The notes beneath the pieces are model-generated. The model was given only the letters and a program-made list of their open reading frames with translations, was not told the origin of the DNA and ran no database searches. Both the position numbers and the translations under genes were made by a program. From the NCBI RefSeq assembly GCF_022682495.2, contig NC_071388.1:28566139-28630138 (forward strand): DNA of 64,000 nucleotides. The letters run 5' to 3'. The stretch is from Desmodus rotundus (taxonomy: Eukaryota; Chordata; Mammalia; Chiroptera; Phyllostomidae). Shown here piece by piece: positions 1 to 10,139 of this stretch (its first letter is position 1; each line of letters opens with the position of its first letter).

Positions 1-75
1 CATCTTCTGATGGACACTTAGATTGCTTCCACATCTTGGCTATTATAAATAACATTACAATAATAAGTTTAGGTT
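1..75 (-). mobile_element. L1 LINE fragment, antisense
   Basis: The window opens inside an antisense L1 copy. The phrase beginning at base 8 (TGATGGACACTTAGATTGC) and the following cttggctatt-ataaataac match the complement of the L1 ORF2 3' region in established mammalian L1 consensus. The left boundary lies outside the window and the right end is approximate. It is old and non-coding. Confidence 0.6.
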
Positions 76-129
76 TGAAATAAGATGTTGCTATTGCTAA
101 GCATTCAATAGGGCACCTCCATTCCCTCA

Positions 130-470
130 AGTTATTATGATTTGTGTGGCGATTTAAGATCTACTTTCTTGACAACTTTCAAGTACCATATTTTTCAGAC
201 TATAAGACACACTTTAGCCCCCCAAATTTGGGAGGAAAATGGGGGCATGTCTTATAGTCTGAATGTAGCTTACCTGGCTCACTGGGTGGGGGGTGGTGGA
301 GCGGGGGTTTTTCCTACTTTCCTCCTCTATAACCTAAGTGCGTCTTATGGTCCAGTGCATCTTATAGTCTGAAAACCACAGTATATAATACAGCATTGCT
401 TGTCATAGTCACCATGCTATGCCTTAGGCCACCAAATCTTATTGATCTTGGAGCTGGGAGTTCATTTACT
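130..470 (-). mobile_element. L1 3' UTR fragment, antisense, split by a MITE
   Basis: Bases 140-185 (taagatctactttcttgac) and 384-415 (ataatacagcatt, then catagtcaccatgctatg) are the two halves of an antisense L1 3' UTR of the L1M type. They become contiguous when the 196-bp element at 186-381 is removed. That makes the L1 the older of the two. The right boundary near 470 is approximate. Confidence 0.6.
186..381. mobile_element. Palindromic MITE with TA target-site duplication
   Basis: A 196-bp element with imperfect terminal inverted repeats of at least 22 bp. The left end reads CCATATTTTTCAGACTATAA and the complement of the right end reads CTGTGGTTTTCAGACTATAA, so the ends differ mainly near the tip. 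A TA dinucleotide flanks both sides (184-185 and 382-383), as expected of the Tc1/mariner superfamily. Internal copies of the motif cttatagtctga at 251-262 and 361-372 suggest a nested palindrome. There is no coding capacity, so it is non-autonomous. A related 'ttttcagactataagacgcac' motif is familiar from vertebrate repeats, but I cannot name the family. Confidence 0.7.
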
Positions 471-1289
471 TCTCAAAACTCTTCTGTAGTGGCTTCTTCA
501 TGTCCCTCCTTCTTTTGTACTCTTGCATAGCCCCCACTCCTACTATCCCCTCTTACTCTCTGCATCTTTTTCACACCCCTGCCTGCTGGGGCCTTGGTTG
601 TTACCTCCAACATTTTCTCTCTTGTTCTCTCTTAGTATGATCACATTCGATTGAGTGTTTGTTCTCTTCTCTTCTGGTGGCTTTAATGAGAGCCTCAGGC
701 CAATAACTAGCATGTGTACTTTTAGCTATAACCCTTTCACTTAAATGCCAGATCTATATTTTAACTGACTTTTCGCTGTCTTCCTCACTTGATTTTCCTT
801 TTCCATTTCTCTTCTCACATAAATGGCATAATTGTCATTAACCAATCTTCCACTGTAGAAAAATAATAATCGCTCTTCATTTTTCTCTCTCCTTCTTTGT
901 CTAACTGTAGGTAGTTTTCCAGTATTACTAATTCTAACCATTGTGTTGATTTGCAACCTTGCCCTACTTTCTGTTTTGACATCCCTGCCTAGGTTGGCGT
1001 TGCCATTGATTCTTGTCAGATCTGTCACAGCAGCCTTCTATCACAACAAATGGCTATTTACTTCCCAAGCCTTCAGGCCACAAGCAGCATCATTAATTTG
1101 GTTTGCATTCTTAAAATATAAATATTAGTTTACATGTAATCTATTCTCCCAGTACATCACAATATCTAAAAATTCCCTCTCACAAAAGTAGCGATGTAAT
1201 ACATAGAAGTAGAACTTTTTAGTCAGAAAGACAGTTTAGCAACTGATGTGACAATTAACTATTTGTGTGTAAGTTTAAACGAATTATTA
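471..1289. other. Unassigned intergenic sequence, CT-rich at 480-640
   Basis: No gene or clear repeat is visible. The first part is pyrimidine-rich on the plus strand and may be a degraded repeat. The two overlapping short open frames here (about 740-1130) show no domain and lie on opposite strands. Confidence 0.5.
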
Positions 1290-1415
1290 TTTCTTTAAAG
1301 AACATGATTCCATCTGTAAGTGGGATCATAATAAATATTGTGAGAGTAAGTATATGTGAAACACTACACAGTGTTGGGAACACATGAGGTATTTAATAAA
1401 TGGTAACTTTTTTTT
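1290..1415 (+). repeat. MIR/L2-type 3' end fragment
   Basis: The stretch cacagtgttgggaacacatg followed by a gaggtatttaataaatgg tail resembles the MIR 3' region, in which a 'cagtgcctggcacatag' motif precedes 'caataaatg'. The copy is diverged and its left edge is uncertain. Confidence 0.45.
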
Positions 1416-2122
1416 TCTAACACACGGCTGTCCATCTCTGCCAGTAATCTAAATATCAATAAAACTGAGATTTTCAGCCTTTCTTTTAAGTATATAGTTC
1501 TTTCTTATCTACTTGTTCAAGCTATTTTCTCTTCCCAGAATATCTTCTTCTACACCGGTTACTAAATAAATTACTCCTCATCTCTAGAGATTATGTATCA
1601 CTTTCTTGTGGTGAGTCATTGTGTGATATTTAGGAAGCATTTGTTTTGCTCCTGTAGGTCTTTATTACTTGAATTTGAGCGGGTAAGGAGGCGCTCTGTC
1701 GCATCTCTCTGGCACCTAGAATATTCATATATTCAGTGAATATTTGCTAAATGAATGCAGTGTGATCTTTCCCAAAGTGCCTACATTATAGAATTTTGCC
1801 CAAATCCAGTTGTAACTTTCATTTTTCATCCTAGTCGTTTTCTGAAGTCTAGCATTATTAGTTCATTTTTTAATTCGTCAACAATTTTCCCCATTTTACT
1901 GCATTAAAAAGTTCCAGAAAAAAATTTGCCTTGAGATGGTTTTATTTGTTTGCTTTTGTTATTTTTAAATGGGAAAATATATGTTTAAGTGGCAGCAAAA
2001 CTATGGAAAATAGTTACATCAAATGTAATACACAAAATAATGATTTTTGTACAGGGATAAAGTTTTATGGTAGAAATAATGTAGGCTTATAAGACAATCT
2101 GCTTAAGCCATCTTTTATAATA
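1416..2122. other. AT-rich intergenic sequence with a MIR/L2-like tail
   Basis: Around 1707-1765 the phrase ctggcacctagaatattc and then gtgaatatttgctaaatgaa looks like another MIR/L2 3' tail, plus orientation. Nothing else is recognisable. Confidence 0.4.
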
Positions 2123-2658
2123 TTGGGTTGGCCAAAAAGCCCATTTATTTTTTTCCATAAAATGAAGGACACAAGTTTCATTTTCACCAACTCTGTTGAT
2201 TTGGATATATTGCATGAGGCAGCTATTACCCTCATGGTATAATATTGATTGTTCTTAATTTGTGTCTCGATTTGATTGCTATCAACTGCAACTGGTCTAC
2301 CCAACTATGGAGCATCGTCCAGCAGGAAAATTTGCAAACCTCCTTTGAAATGTTTGATCAGTCACAGCACCTTCTCCATACACTGCACAAACCATTTTTA
2401 TTTATTTCAGTTGTGCTTTTACCTTTTTTGAAATAATAAAGCATACTATGCCAAGAATGCATATTTTATTCCATCTTCACTATTAAAATGGCTACACAAA
2501 AATTCACCAACTTTGATGTTTTGTTTTTTTAATGCACGCTGATATGACAGCTGTCACAATACAATCTAATGAAATTGTTTCAAATGAAATTAAAAACAAC
2601 TAAGTGCAAGTACAGCTGTTGTACGGAAAAAAACGAGTGAACTTTCTGGCCAACCCAA
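2123..2658 (-). mobile_element. Internally deleted mariner transposon
   Basis: The element is 536 bp and bounded by inverted repeats: TTGGGTTGGCCAAAAAGCCC at the left end and the complement of ...CTGGCCAACCCAA at the right end. It is flanked by TA at 2121-2122 and 2659-2660. These are the ends of the mammalian mariner group related to Hsmar1 and the ruminant and bat mariners. A complete mariner is about 1.3 kb, so more than half is missing. The transposase remnant reads leftward, which sets the orientation. It is a dead, non-autonomous copy. Confidence 0.9.
2153..2474 (-). pseudogene. Mariner transposase N-terminal remnant
   Basis: On the minus strand from the ancestral start near 2474, codon 3 is already a stop. 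Further in, frames around 2410-2350 give a diverged VYGEGAVTDQTF motif. The open stretch at about 2170-2304 gives GRPVAVDSNQIETQIKNNQ, typical of the DNA-binding region of mariner transposases. After this the frame runs straight into the 3' end of the gene and the terminal repeat (KLVSFILWKKINGLFGQPN). The catalytic DD34D core is therefore absent through internal deletion. Stops and frame changes make it non-functional. Confidence 0.8.
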
Positions 2659-4489
2659 TACACTTGTGATTGTTGGTAAGCTTACTGAAACTTTCTAAAT
2701 TTAAGTTACTTGGATGAGATTAATAATATCTATGTCTGATGTTAATGTGAATATTAGAAGTAAATTTGTAAAGTTGCCAAACAGTACTTGGAATAGAATA
2801 AGCACTTGACAATCGTCAAATCTCATCTACTTCTTCACCATTTTTACTGAAATGGAAACATTTCCTTCAGATTCATTTAAGAAACGTAAAAATTCAAATA
2901 AACAAAGGATAAGAAGAGACAATTTGAAAAAGATCAGTTAATTAATAAATATAAGAAAATATATTCTGTAAAAGCTTAAATGTAAAAGCTTTTTTATACT
3001 TTCTGTAAAAGCTTAAAATGTAAATTTAAGTAACCTTGAGAAAGCTTTTCATATTCATAAAAATGCAATATTTTTAAACATAAGACACGTAATTCTAGAA
3101 TGGTTTTGATGAACCTGGTATACTAATACATTGCTGGTTGCAATATAAAGGTATATAACCTTGTCATAAAATGCAACTTATTTATATGTAACAAGACATA
3201 ATATCTATGACCTTTAGCTGGATGTATTTCTACCACTTTGTTCTTATTAAATAATTTAATGGAAATGGAACTCTGTAAACATTAAGCTACTCATTGTGGA
3301 ATTATCAAGAATTGGAAAAACTTGATAGAATCAGCCAGAATGCCTCACATTAGAATTATTTAATAAATAATGCTGTCATGATTAAATATATAAAATATTA
3401 TTTGACCATTAAATTAATACATGAATAGTACATAGTCCAGCTCTGTTTAAATAAAATATTATGTGAGCCAACTATCTCATTTAAATTTTTCTAGTAACCA
3501 CACCATGAGAGGTAAAATTAATTTTAGCAACATTTTATGTAAGCAAGTATCCAGAATATTTTATTTCAACTTTTAATTAATATAAAGAACTTACCAATAG
3601 AAAAAATCTGTTTTTTCCTACTAAGTCTTTGAATCTGGGGCCTATTTTCCACTTATAACACATTTCAATGTGTATTGACCATTTTTCCAATCTCCAAAGA
3701 CAAACTACTGTCATTTTGGACAGGAGAGATTATTGCTATGTATTTAAGAGAGACATAACTATTTTTAACAACATAAACACTATTTCAACTATTAAGATGA
3801 ACTCTTTAGGATTAGTGAACAAAATAGTAAAAGAAGGAGAATGAGAGTATAATTCTTTGTACACAAATTTAAATATTCTCATACTTTCATTGTTTATTCA
3901 ATAAAAAAGTTTTAAGTCTTTAAACAAGTGCCTACTTTGTAAACTACAGCTATTATGTCTATGTCTTAATGGGAAATGATGATGAGCTTTAATTTGTATT
4001 TCATTCGCATTTTAACCCTGTTAGTATGGAATTAATAAGCCTTCTCAACTCAGAGCTATTTGGTACGCAAAATAGCCTAAACATTTTCATGGAGAGTAAT
4101 AAAAAATGACCATTCTGGATTAGGTCAGTTTGGCATCCTACTATTTTTCACAATTCCAACAAACTATATTTGGTTTATTCCATACGTAAGTAAACAAAGT
4201 AAGAAAATATTTTGGATCTCTATTAGAAAAATATCTAGCATTGTGTTTTGCACATATGACACAAAATGCATAATTGTTCAGTTTAATTGATTTGTTGCTT
4301 CTATCAGTTGAATTGGAGATGGATTTGTTAAAACATTTTTCTTGGTTAAGATTTGCTTTTTCTTCACCTATTTGACTATAATGCTTCATGAGGAAAGAAA
4401 GGCAGAAACTTAGATTACAAAAGTGTCACAACTTTTGACTTCTAGAATTGAACACAGTATTTATTCACATAACCATTTGCCACCTCAAC
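2659..4489. other. AT-rich sequence without recognisable gene
   Basis: Mostly low-complexity AT-rich DNA. MIR-like scraps may occur at 2765-2820 (plus). A 23-bp direct repeat with a ctgtaaaagctta core is present at 2964-2986 and 3001-3024. The stretch at 4141-4389 is open on the minus strand but shows no domain. Confidence 0.5.
3465..3540 (-). repeat. MIR-like fragment, antisense
   Basis: The sequence ctcatttaaatttttctag followed by taaccacaccatgagaggta resembles the antisense MIR segment 'ctcatttaatcctcacaacaacc...atgaggtag'. It is short and diverged. Confidence 0.4.
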
Positions 4490-6185
4490 TTTTCTGCGGG
4501 GATTATTGCCTTTCATTTTTTCATTACTTTATTGAGATATGACTACATTTTAAAAGCTGTTCATACTTCATATCTACAACTCAATGTATTTAGGGGTAAG
4601 TATACACTCATGAAACCATCACCACTATCAAGAAGGAATAGACATTCCATCATCTCCCAAACTTTCCTTCTGCCCATTTACTATTCTTATTATTTGCATG
4701 CGTGTGCATGTGTGTGTGCAGTAAGAACAAAAACATAAGTTCTACCCTCTTTTAAGTACACGATACAGCATTGTTAGCTCTAGACATCATGTTGTACAGC
4801 AGATCTCCAGAGTTCATCTCGAATAACTGAAACAGTGTACACTGAGAGCATCGCCTCCCCGTTTCCTCCTCCCCACAGGCCCTGAGCTGTGTGAGTGCCT
4901 TATATATTTTTGAAATTAACCCATTGTTATATATGTGCTTTGCCTGCATTTTATCCCATTTGGTGGGTTGTCTTTACAGTGAAGTGTTTTTTTGTTTGTT
5001 TGTTTGATGTAATACCATCTAATTATTTTTGCTTTTTGTGGTGTTATCAGTGTTATGGCTAAAAATATAAATTATTTCCAAGACCAACGTCAAGGAATTT
5101 TTTCTGTGTTTTCCTCTAAATGGAGGAAAACTTCCAGTTTTCACACTTCCAGTCCTTAATCCACTTTGGGTTAATTTTTATGTTTGTTAATATATAGGTT
5201 AAATTTCAAACTTTTGCATGGGGATATCCAGTTTTACCAATATCATTTATTTCAAAGACTACACTTTCCCCATTTTGTAATCAAGGAGCAGCTTTGGCAG
5301 ATTAGTCGACTTTATATGCATGGCCCCCCTCCCCAAGGTCTCTATTTTGTTCCATGTGTTTGTATATCTGTTTTTGTGCCAGAGCAATACTGTTTGAATT
5401 CCCAAAGCTTTGTAGTAGAATTTGAAATCAGTCGGTATGATGTGTTCAGCTTTGTTCTTCATTCTCAAAATTATTTTGGCTATTTGGAGTCTTTTGTGGT
5501 TCCATATGAATTATAGGACTGATTTTTCTGTTTCTGTGAAAAATGTTATTAGAATCTTGATAAGGATTGAACTGAATATGTAGATCACTGTAAGTAGTAT
5601 GGGCACCGTAGCAACGTTAGTTGTTCCAATACATGAACATGGGATGTCTTCCCATTTACTTGTCTTCAAATTCTTTCATCAATGATTTATAGTTTTCAAT
5701 GTGCAGAGCTTTAACATCCTCAGATAATTTATTCTCAAGTAGTTCATTATTTTTGGTGTTATTACAAAGGGGATTGTTTTCTTAAATTCTTCTTTGGACA
5801 TGTGTTGTTAGAGTACGGGGAAACATGACGGACTTTTTTGTATGTTGTTTTTGTATCCTAACATTTACTGATTTACTTATGTATTGCAACAGTTTTTTAG
5901 AGGATTTTAAAGCCTTTTTATATATAAAATCATATAATCTGCAAACAGCTTTGCATTTTTATTCCAATTTGGATGACTTTTATTCATTCATTTGTGTTTA
6001 ATTGCTCCATCTAGGACTTCCAGTACTATGCTGAATAAGAGTTGGGGGAAGGGCATTCTTGCATTGTTCATGATCTTAATGCAAAGGTTTTCTGGTTTTT
6101 CCAGGTTAGTGCAAGATGAGCTGTTGGTTCATCATACATGACCTTTATCATGCTGAAATTTATTCCTTCTATACCTACATTGTGG
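4490..6185 (-). mobile_element. Antisense L1: 3' UTR and ORF2 portion (left part)
   Basis: From about 4515 (ttattgagatatgactaca) through 4900 the sequence matches an antisense L1 3' UTR. Antisense ORF2 then follows: ttatcccatttggtgggttg near 4952, ggggatatccagttttacca near 5220, gagcaatactgtttgaattc near 5383. The order is that of L1 read backward, but the ORF2 C-terminal part between the 3' UTR and 4905 appears to be missing. This implies an internal deletion or two adjacent copies. No long ORF2 frame survives. The copy continues at 6691 after two nested insertions. Confidence 0.8.
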
Positions 6186-6306
6186 AAAGATTAATCAAGA
6201 ATGATGTGTTGTGGAATTGTGCACCTGAAACCTGTAGAATTTTGTTAACTGTCACCCCAATAAATTCAATAAAAAAGAAAACATTAAAATATTTTTTTAA
6301 TTAAAA
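6186..6306 (+). mobile_element. L1 3'-end fragment nested in the antisense L1
   Basis: The string ttgtggaattgtgcacctga, then aacctgtagaattttgttaa, then caccccaataaattcaataa is the sense 3' terminus of an L1 subfamily; the same terminal phrase recurs at about 63078-63145 and, diverged, at 57310. Only about 100 bp of the 3' end is present. Its A-rich tail was the landing site of the next insertion, whose left target-site duplication is 6283-6306. Confidence 0.7.
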
Positions 6307-6666
6307 GTGAGATCATACGGTATTTGTCCCTCACCACCTGGCTTATTTCACTTAGCATAATCCTCTCCAGTTTCACCTTTAACTGGAACATAATCAATAT
6401 AAGAAAAAAGGGAACAAAATATAACCAGAGTCACTGAAGTTAAGAACAATCTAACAATAGCCAGAGTGGAGGGGGGAGAGGACAGTGGGGAGAAGGGTTT
6501 TCAGGAACTACTATAAAGGACACATGGACAAAACCAAGGGGAAGCGTGGAAGCAAGGGAGGCAGGTGGGTTTGGATGGGGTTGTGGGGAGGGATGGGGAG
6601 AAAATGCAGACAACTGTAATTGAACAACAATAAAATAATTTTAAAAATAAATAAATAAATAAATGA
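6307..6666 (+). mobile_element. Young-looking L1 3' end with 5' inversion (twin priming)
   Basis: Bases 6307-6371 are inverted: their complement is the ORF2-end/3' UTR segment with gctaagtgaaataagccagg. Bases 6372-6666 run in sense orientation: aactggaacataatcaatat, a G-rich polypurine tract at 6464-6600, gcagacaactgtaattgaac and an A-rich tail. In the collinear copy at 47195-47543 these two segments are directly adjacent. The inversion point is therefore essentially seamless, as expected of twin-primed reverse transcription. A roughly 23-bp AT-rich target-site duplication flanks the insertion (6283-6306 and 6667-6690). Confidence 0.85.
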
Positions 6667-6690
6667 TTTAAAAATATTTTTAAATTAAAA

Positions 6691-7035
6691 AAAGAATTTT
6701 GAATTTTTTCATTTGCTTTCTTTTGAGATAATTACATAGTTTACTATTTTTACCCTACATTACATTAATGTGGTATATTACATTTATTAATTTGTGAATG
6801 ATGAACCATCCTTGCATCTCAGGGATAAATCCCACTTGATCAGGTGTACGATCCTTTTAATGGGCTGATGAGTTCCGTTTGCCTGTAATTTGTTGAGTGT
6901 TGTTGCATGCATGTTTATCTGGGATACTGGCCTGTAGTTTTCTTTTCTTGCAGTGCCCTTGCTTAGCATTTGTATCAGGATAATGCTGGTCTCATAAAAT
7001 GAGTTTGAAAGTGTTCTCTTCTTTTCCCTTTCTGC
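6691..7035 (-). mobile_element. Antisense L1 ORF2 portion (right part)
   Basis: This resumes the L1 interrupted at 6185: gaaccatccttgcatctcag, then gataaatcccacttgatcag, then ggataatgctggtctcataa are classic antisense L1 ORF2 phrases. The match fades after about 7035. There is no intact frame. Confidence 0.8.
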
Positions 7036-8598
7036 AAGCCCCTTCTCTTTCCCAGATCCTAGCTGCCCCTACTGACTAACCCATTTTGATTTCCTCAGTA
7101 AACTGGCAGGGGAGAGACAATCGGATCTCCCGGGCAATGCCCCCCAATATTGGGGTAGCCAGGCACTAACTTAGCTTTTACTGTTCTCAGTGGGAGAAAT
7201 AACTGGTGAGGGCTCTCCCATGGCACTGAGCAGTGCCATCCTGGAAGAAGGGTGACTCAGGTAAAGAGAAACTGTTGGTATTACCTTCTTTCTGCATCTA
7301 CTCTTGAATGCTCTGCTCTACTGAGGTGCTTGAACCATCCAACTGAACTCTTGGGCTCCCATAAGGTCGTGTTTGTCTGTGAGTTGTTCTGCAAACAATT
7401 GTTTCTGGGGGGACTTGGGGGCTGGCACTTCCTAGTCCACTCTTCTGTAATGTCGCTCTGAGCATTTCCGTGCCTTTCATATTGTATTTATTTATTAATG
7501 AGTAGGAAAAGTATTTATTTAAACTGCAACATGATGTCTGTTCTCTAGAAATTACATTTCCACATGATTTTGATTTGTCTTCCAAACCAAATTTCAAAAT
7601 ATTTCAGGACAAGATCATTGTTCATTCTTCACAATCCCAAATGCTGTCCCATGTTGCTATGCCTCCTAAAGTCTTCAAATGCATTCATCTGGTTTGATCT
7701 ATAAACACGAAAGTGTCAATAGGATTAAAAATATGAGCACAAGAGTTAAATTTATGTTTTTAATAGATAATGGTATAATGCAGCACTTAAGTAGTTTTAT
7801 ATAATAATTGAGCTATCAAAATGTCTAATAGTGAATAATCATGCATTTCATTAACGAGGAAAGAAGCAGAAAAAAGGTGGAGAAAGTACAGTTTTGTGTT
7901 ATTTGAAAATTTCATTAAATTAAATGAAAGCGTTTCTTTATAACTTTCTGTGTAGAAAAATCTTTTCCATCACAGCAACCGATTTCAAATGAGCTGTGCC
8001 TTCAGACCAGTTCTTGGTGGTACTTAACCCCCTTGCCCTCACCCTGATGCAGTGCTTCTGCTATTTTCAGTCTCAGTGTTACTACTGTTTGCCTCCGCTC
8101 CCCTACTCTTCCCACCACAATGCTAGGTCATTGTTCAAAAGAATAATCACGACTGAGTTTATCTAATCTAAAGCAGATTTAGACTATAAATAATACCCTG
8201 TTAAAATGTGTAAACACTCCTGGTTCCAGAATTCCAGTTTCATTTGTAAACCCACGACTATGGCTAACATTCTGTCATCATCTCCATTGAGCGAAAGGCC
8301 AGAATGTGATTACATTCATGTTGTAAAGTGGGAACCACGGACAACCCAGCCCACTAGTCATATCCAAGTGAAAACCTGGTTTAGGAAGATTTTAAAATAT
8401 AATCACTTAATTTTGCTTTTTTTTTCAGTTGTCTTGGAAATAATATAATAACATTAGTAAGATGCTTTCATTCAGAAATGAAAAATAAAACATCTTGAAG
8501 ATGTTTAAGCTGTTTAAAGATTAAATTTCAAGGACAACACAAAACAGGCTAATTGATTATGGATAATATAACAATGCACTAAGCAATAAAATTATAGG
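7036..8598. other. Unassigned sequence; GC-richer block at 7040-7470
   Basis: The block 7040-7470 is clearly more GC-rich than its surroundings and directly abuts the L1. It may be L1 5' sequence or another decayed repeat, but I cannot match it. The frames at 7252-7461 (plus) and 7298-7597 (minus) overlap on opposite strands and show no domain. From 7480 to 8598 nothing is recognised. Confidence 0.45.
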
Positions 8599-8634
8599 TG
8601 AGAGAGAGAGAGAGAGATGATAGATAGATAGATG
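8599..8634. repeat. Compound microsatellite (GA)n-(GATA)n
   Basis: About nine GA units are followed directly by about four GATA units. Confidence 0.95.
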
Positions 8635-9604
8635 CTGGTGAATTTCAGAATTGTGGGTCCACTGGGTTTCTATTCAATTGTGTTAACTGCTGAAACACAT
8701 TTTCAGGTTGAAACTTATTAAATATCGCATTCATTGCAATAGTAGTAGCATTGCCAGTGGTAATAGGGTTCTTCCACAGTCATAAGAAATGCAATTTAGG
8801 GACCTATACATAAGAGGACTCAAGGCATAGTGGTAAGATTTATTGGAGTAAAAACAAAGGAATGCCCCCAGGTTCCTAAAGTCTCATCCACCACCAGAGC
8901 TCAGCTCTGTCTAACTGCAGAAGTCTAACCTCTGGGGCTTCAGACCTGTGTCTGTGCTTTTCAGGCACAGGAGGGCCAAGACCCAGACTTGCAGAACTTC
9001 TCTGTGTTGCATCTTCCCATCTGTACATCTGCAGCTAATACCCAATGGTGTCCCGGCTGCAACTGACAGTGCATGGGCCTGCGCTTGGGCCCACTCACCT
9101 GCCATGCCCACATGACTGCTAAGGAGAGTATGTGAATGGGTGAACCTTGGGCCTTTGTTAAAATTTGATTATGTTACCTTGGGCTTGGGAAGGAGTAAGC
9201 TTTTTTTCAAGCTAACCAATCTTTTTCCTAATTCTTTGTGGGCTTGCTCTGGACCCTCCCCTTATGATTGCCATTTTTTCTCCTACTGTGTGTGCCTCAT
9301 GGTTCTGCCTCATCATCTGGCTTCTACTCAGCAGAGGAATGTCCCCCTCTTGTTTATGCCTATTTAAGCAGAATTAATGTTTGATTTCATTAGCTTTATT
9401 GATAACTAATCAGCTATGTATGCTAACAGTAGCATTTTAGAAGTCCCTAAATTCCTTATGACAATGAAGCATATATTCTAATAGATCTCTTAATGTAAAG
9501 TTTTGCTTAGTGCATGACCTGAATAACTTTGCTGAATTTCCTTGCCTGGAGCAGTACTAATGTTTCAGTTCTGCTCTCAGAAAATTGGGTATTATGCCTT
9601 AATA
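8635..9604. other. Unassigned sequence, possible decayed LTR at 8820-9370
   Basis: The stretch 8820-9370 is more GC-rich than its flanks. Its complement contains an AATAAA-type signal near 8840 and a CT-rich interior. These fit an old minus-strand LTR, but I could find no TG...CA ends or target-site duplication, so the identity is open. The short frames here lack domains. Confidence 0.3.
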
Positions 9605-9851
9605 CAGTAGGTCCTCAGTTCTCATAATTAATTTGTTCCAGAAATCTGTTCCAGCAGTGATTTTGTTCAAAAACAGAATCTCCTTTTTCATCTGAGAAAC
9701 ACATGACTGACCGTGCAGGTCTGAGTATAAAAGGGTTGTTGGGTCAAGAACCGAAGCTTTGTTTGACAACTGAGTCATTTTTTCCATGAACAACTTGGTC
9801 AAGAACTCAATTGTTTGAGAGGGGTGACATTTGAGAACCAAGATTTGACTG
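9605..9851. mobile_element. Pogo/Tc-like MITE with TA target-site duplication
   Basis: A 247-bp element beginning CAGTAGGTCCTCAGTTCTCA. The complement of its right end is CAGTCAAATCTTGGTTCTCA, so the terminal inverted repeats match at about 13-14 of 20 positions. TA flanks each side (9603-9604 and 9852-9853). The ends recall the 'cagtcgaaccttggttttcgaac' type seen in pogo/Tc-like non-autonomous repeats. The open minus-strand frame inside (9599-9841) is not a transposase I can recognise. Confidence 0.7.
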
Positions 9852-10139
9852 TATACCAGAAATTAAATGCTAATTCTTTATAGAAAATACTCAGGGTTAG
9901 GAAACATACCAATTTAACTTCCAGATGACATGAATTCAGATGAATGCCTTCACAGAGTTATCTACTTTGAGAATATAATTCCAATCTCTGGTTTTGGTCT
10001 GATCTAGTTCTTTTTCTCTTTGATTTCTGTAGGACTGGATCTGTATATTCCCAGATGACACTGAAGCTTCTTGAATATTCCCACTTCTCAAGACACAAGG
10101 TAATTAAAAAAACTTCTAAACTTATATTTGCAAAATATA
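9852..10139. other. Unassigned AT-rich sequence
   Basis: No repeat or coding signal recognised; it joins directly to the L2 element to the right. Confidence 0.4.

Noticed and set aside
8599..8634. Possible regulatory GAGA tract
   Set aside because: Simple GA/GATA microsatellite with no supporting context.
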